Made by a program: the position numbers and the translations under genes. Below are positions 13,530 through 13,707 of a stretch of DNA of 13,707 nt, in pieces. Each line of letters starts with the position of its first letter. Position 1 is the first letter of the stretch. Below the pieces are notes generated by a model that was not told the DNA's origin, did not search any database, and saw only the letters and a program-made list of their open reading frames with translations. The stretch comes from JBHPCZ01 sp042573625 (lineage in GTDB: Bacteria; Desulfobacterota; Desulfobacteria; Desulfobacterales; UBA11574): assembly GCA_042573625.1 (NCBI GenBank), contig JBHPCZ010000094.1, forward strand, positions 1 to 13,707. Reading direction: 5' to 3'.

Positions 13530-13668
13530 GAAAATAGCGGCGTAGCATACTGTGGTTCAAGATTATTCCGAGACCTTTAAACGAAAGCCTCACAATGCTG
13601 CTTCGGGTTGCAGCTTAATATATTTATGTTCGGCAATTCTGAAGTTAGTGAAATTTTATTTTGCCCTG
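13530..13668. other. Non-coding stretch upstream of the operon promoter
   Basis: I see no convincing ORF here on either strand. A short inverted repeat, GCTGC (13597-13601) and GCAGC (13610-13614) around an 8-nt loop, is the only structure; it lies about 70 nt upstream of the -35 box and could be an operator or chance. Confidence 0.35.
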
Positions 13669-13693
13669 AAAAACCTGGTCCTCTGGGCCAGGT
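13669..13693 (-). terminator. Intrinsic terminator for transcription entering from the right
   Basis: On the minus strand ACCTGGCC...GGACCAGGT can fold into a GC-rich stem (ACCTGG pairing with CCAGGT, a C/A mismatch, then two more G-C pairs around AGA), directly followed by five Ts. The plus strand has no T-run after the stem, so termination is for leftward transcripts. It would end the gene lying just beyond the right edge and isolate the leftward operon promoter. Confidence 0.6.
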
Positions 13694-13707
13694 CAGAGAC
13701 CTATGGC

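Noticed and set aside
1..13707. Search by eye for insertion sequences, CRISPR arrays, tRNA/rRNA genes, toxin-antitoxin or phage genes
   Set aside because: No transposase motif, terminal repeats, regularly spaced repeats or RNA-gene signature was seen, despite the mosaic composition.

Overview
The window is a stretch of accessory, surface-glycan biosynthesis DNA, probably from a Gram-negative anaerobe. Two radical-SAM enzymes (one with a B12-type N-terminal region), membrane-associated glycosyltransferases and roughly half-GC minus-strand genes would fit a Desulfobacterota-like or similar bacterium. That assignment is inference: no rRNA, tRNA or taxonomic marker gene is present. No insertion sequence, CRISPR array or RNA gene is visible.

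Layout. Genes from 1 to 7264 all read rightward, and genes from 7337 to 13443 all read leftward, so the two sets converge at about 7265-7336. The left set is a mosaic. (a) Positions 1-2242 are very AT-rich and carry the tail of an unidentified protein, a LicC-like nucleotidyltransferase and a TagB/TagF-like CDP-polyol phosphotransferase; together these suggest a phosphopolyol (teichoic-acid-like) or phospho-alcohol decoration. (b) Positions 2317-5574 are less AT-rich and form a nonulosonic-acid module: a cytidylyltransferase fused to a HAD phosphatase (NeuA-KdsC type), a short NeuB-type synthase lacking the C-terminal SAF domain, and a GT-B glycosyltransferase that may transfer the resulting sugar. 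(c) Positions 5834-7264 carry an isolated B12-binding-type radical SAM enzyme.

The leftward set looks like one operon. A sigma70-like promoter (TTGACA, 18 nt, TATGCT) lies about 50 nt upstream of the first gene, and an intrinsic terminator just outside it would stop transcription entering from the next gene to the right. In transcription order it encodes a polyprenyl-phosphate-type GT2 with two C-terminal membrane segments, a GT4 glycosyltransferase, a radical SAM/SPASM protein, a zinc-ribbon methyltransferase, an extended SDR (sugar-nucleotide epimerase/reductase type) and a second, divergent methyltransferase. A short stretch at 10094-10205 between the SPASM gene and the first methyltransferase reads like a gene remnant or an unrecognised small ORF.

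The left half appears to make and attach CDP- and CMP-activated building blocks. The right half appears to assemble and modify (reduce, methylate, possibly radical-modify) a glycan or glycolipid. No flippase, polymerase, ABC exporter or initiating phosphoglycosyltransferase is present, so the window is only part of a larger locus. The least conventional elements are the probable 9-phosphate nonulosonate route and the pairing of radical SAM enzymes with glycosyltransferases.
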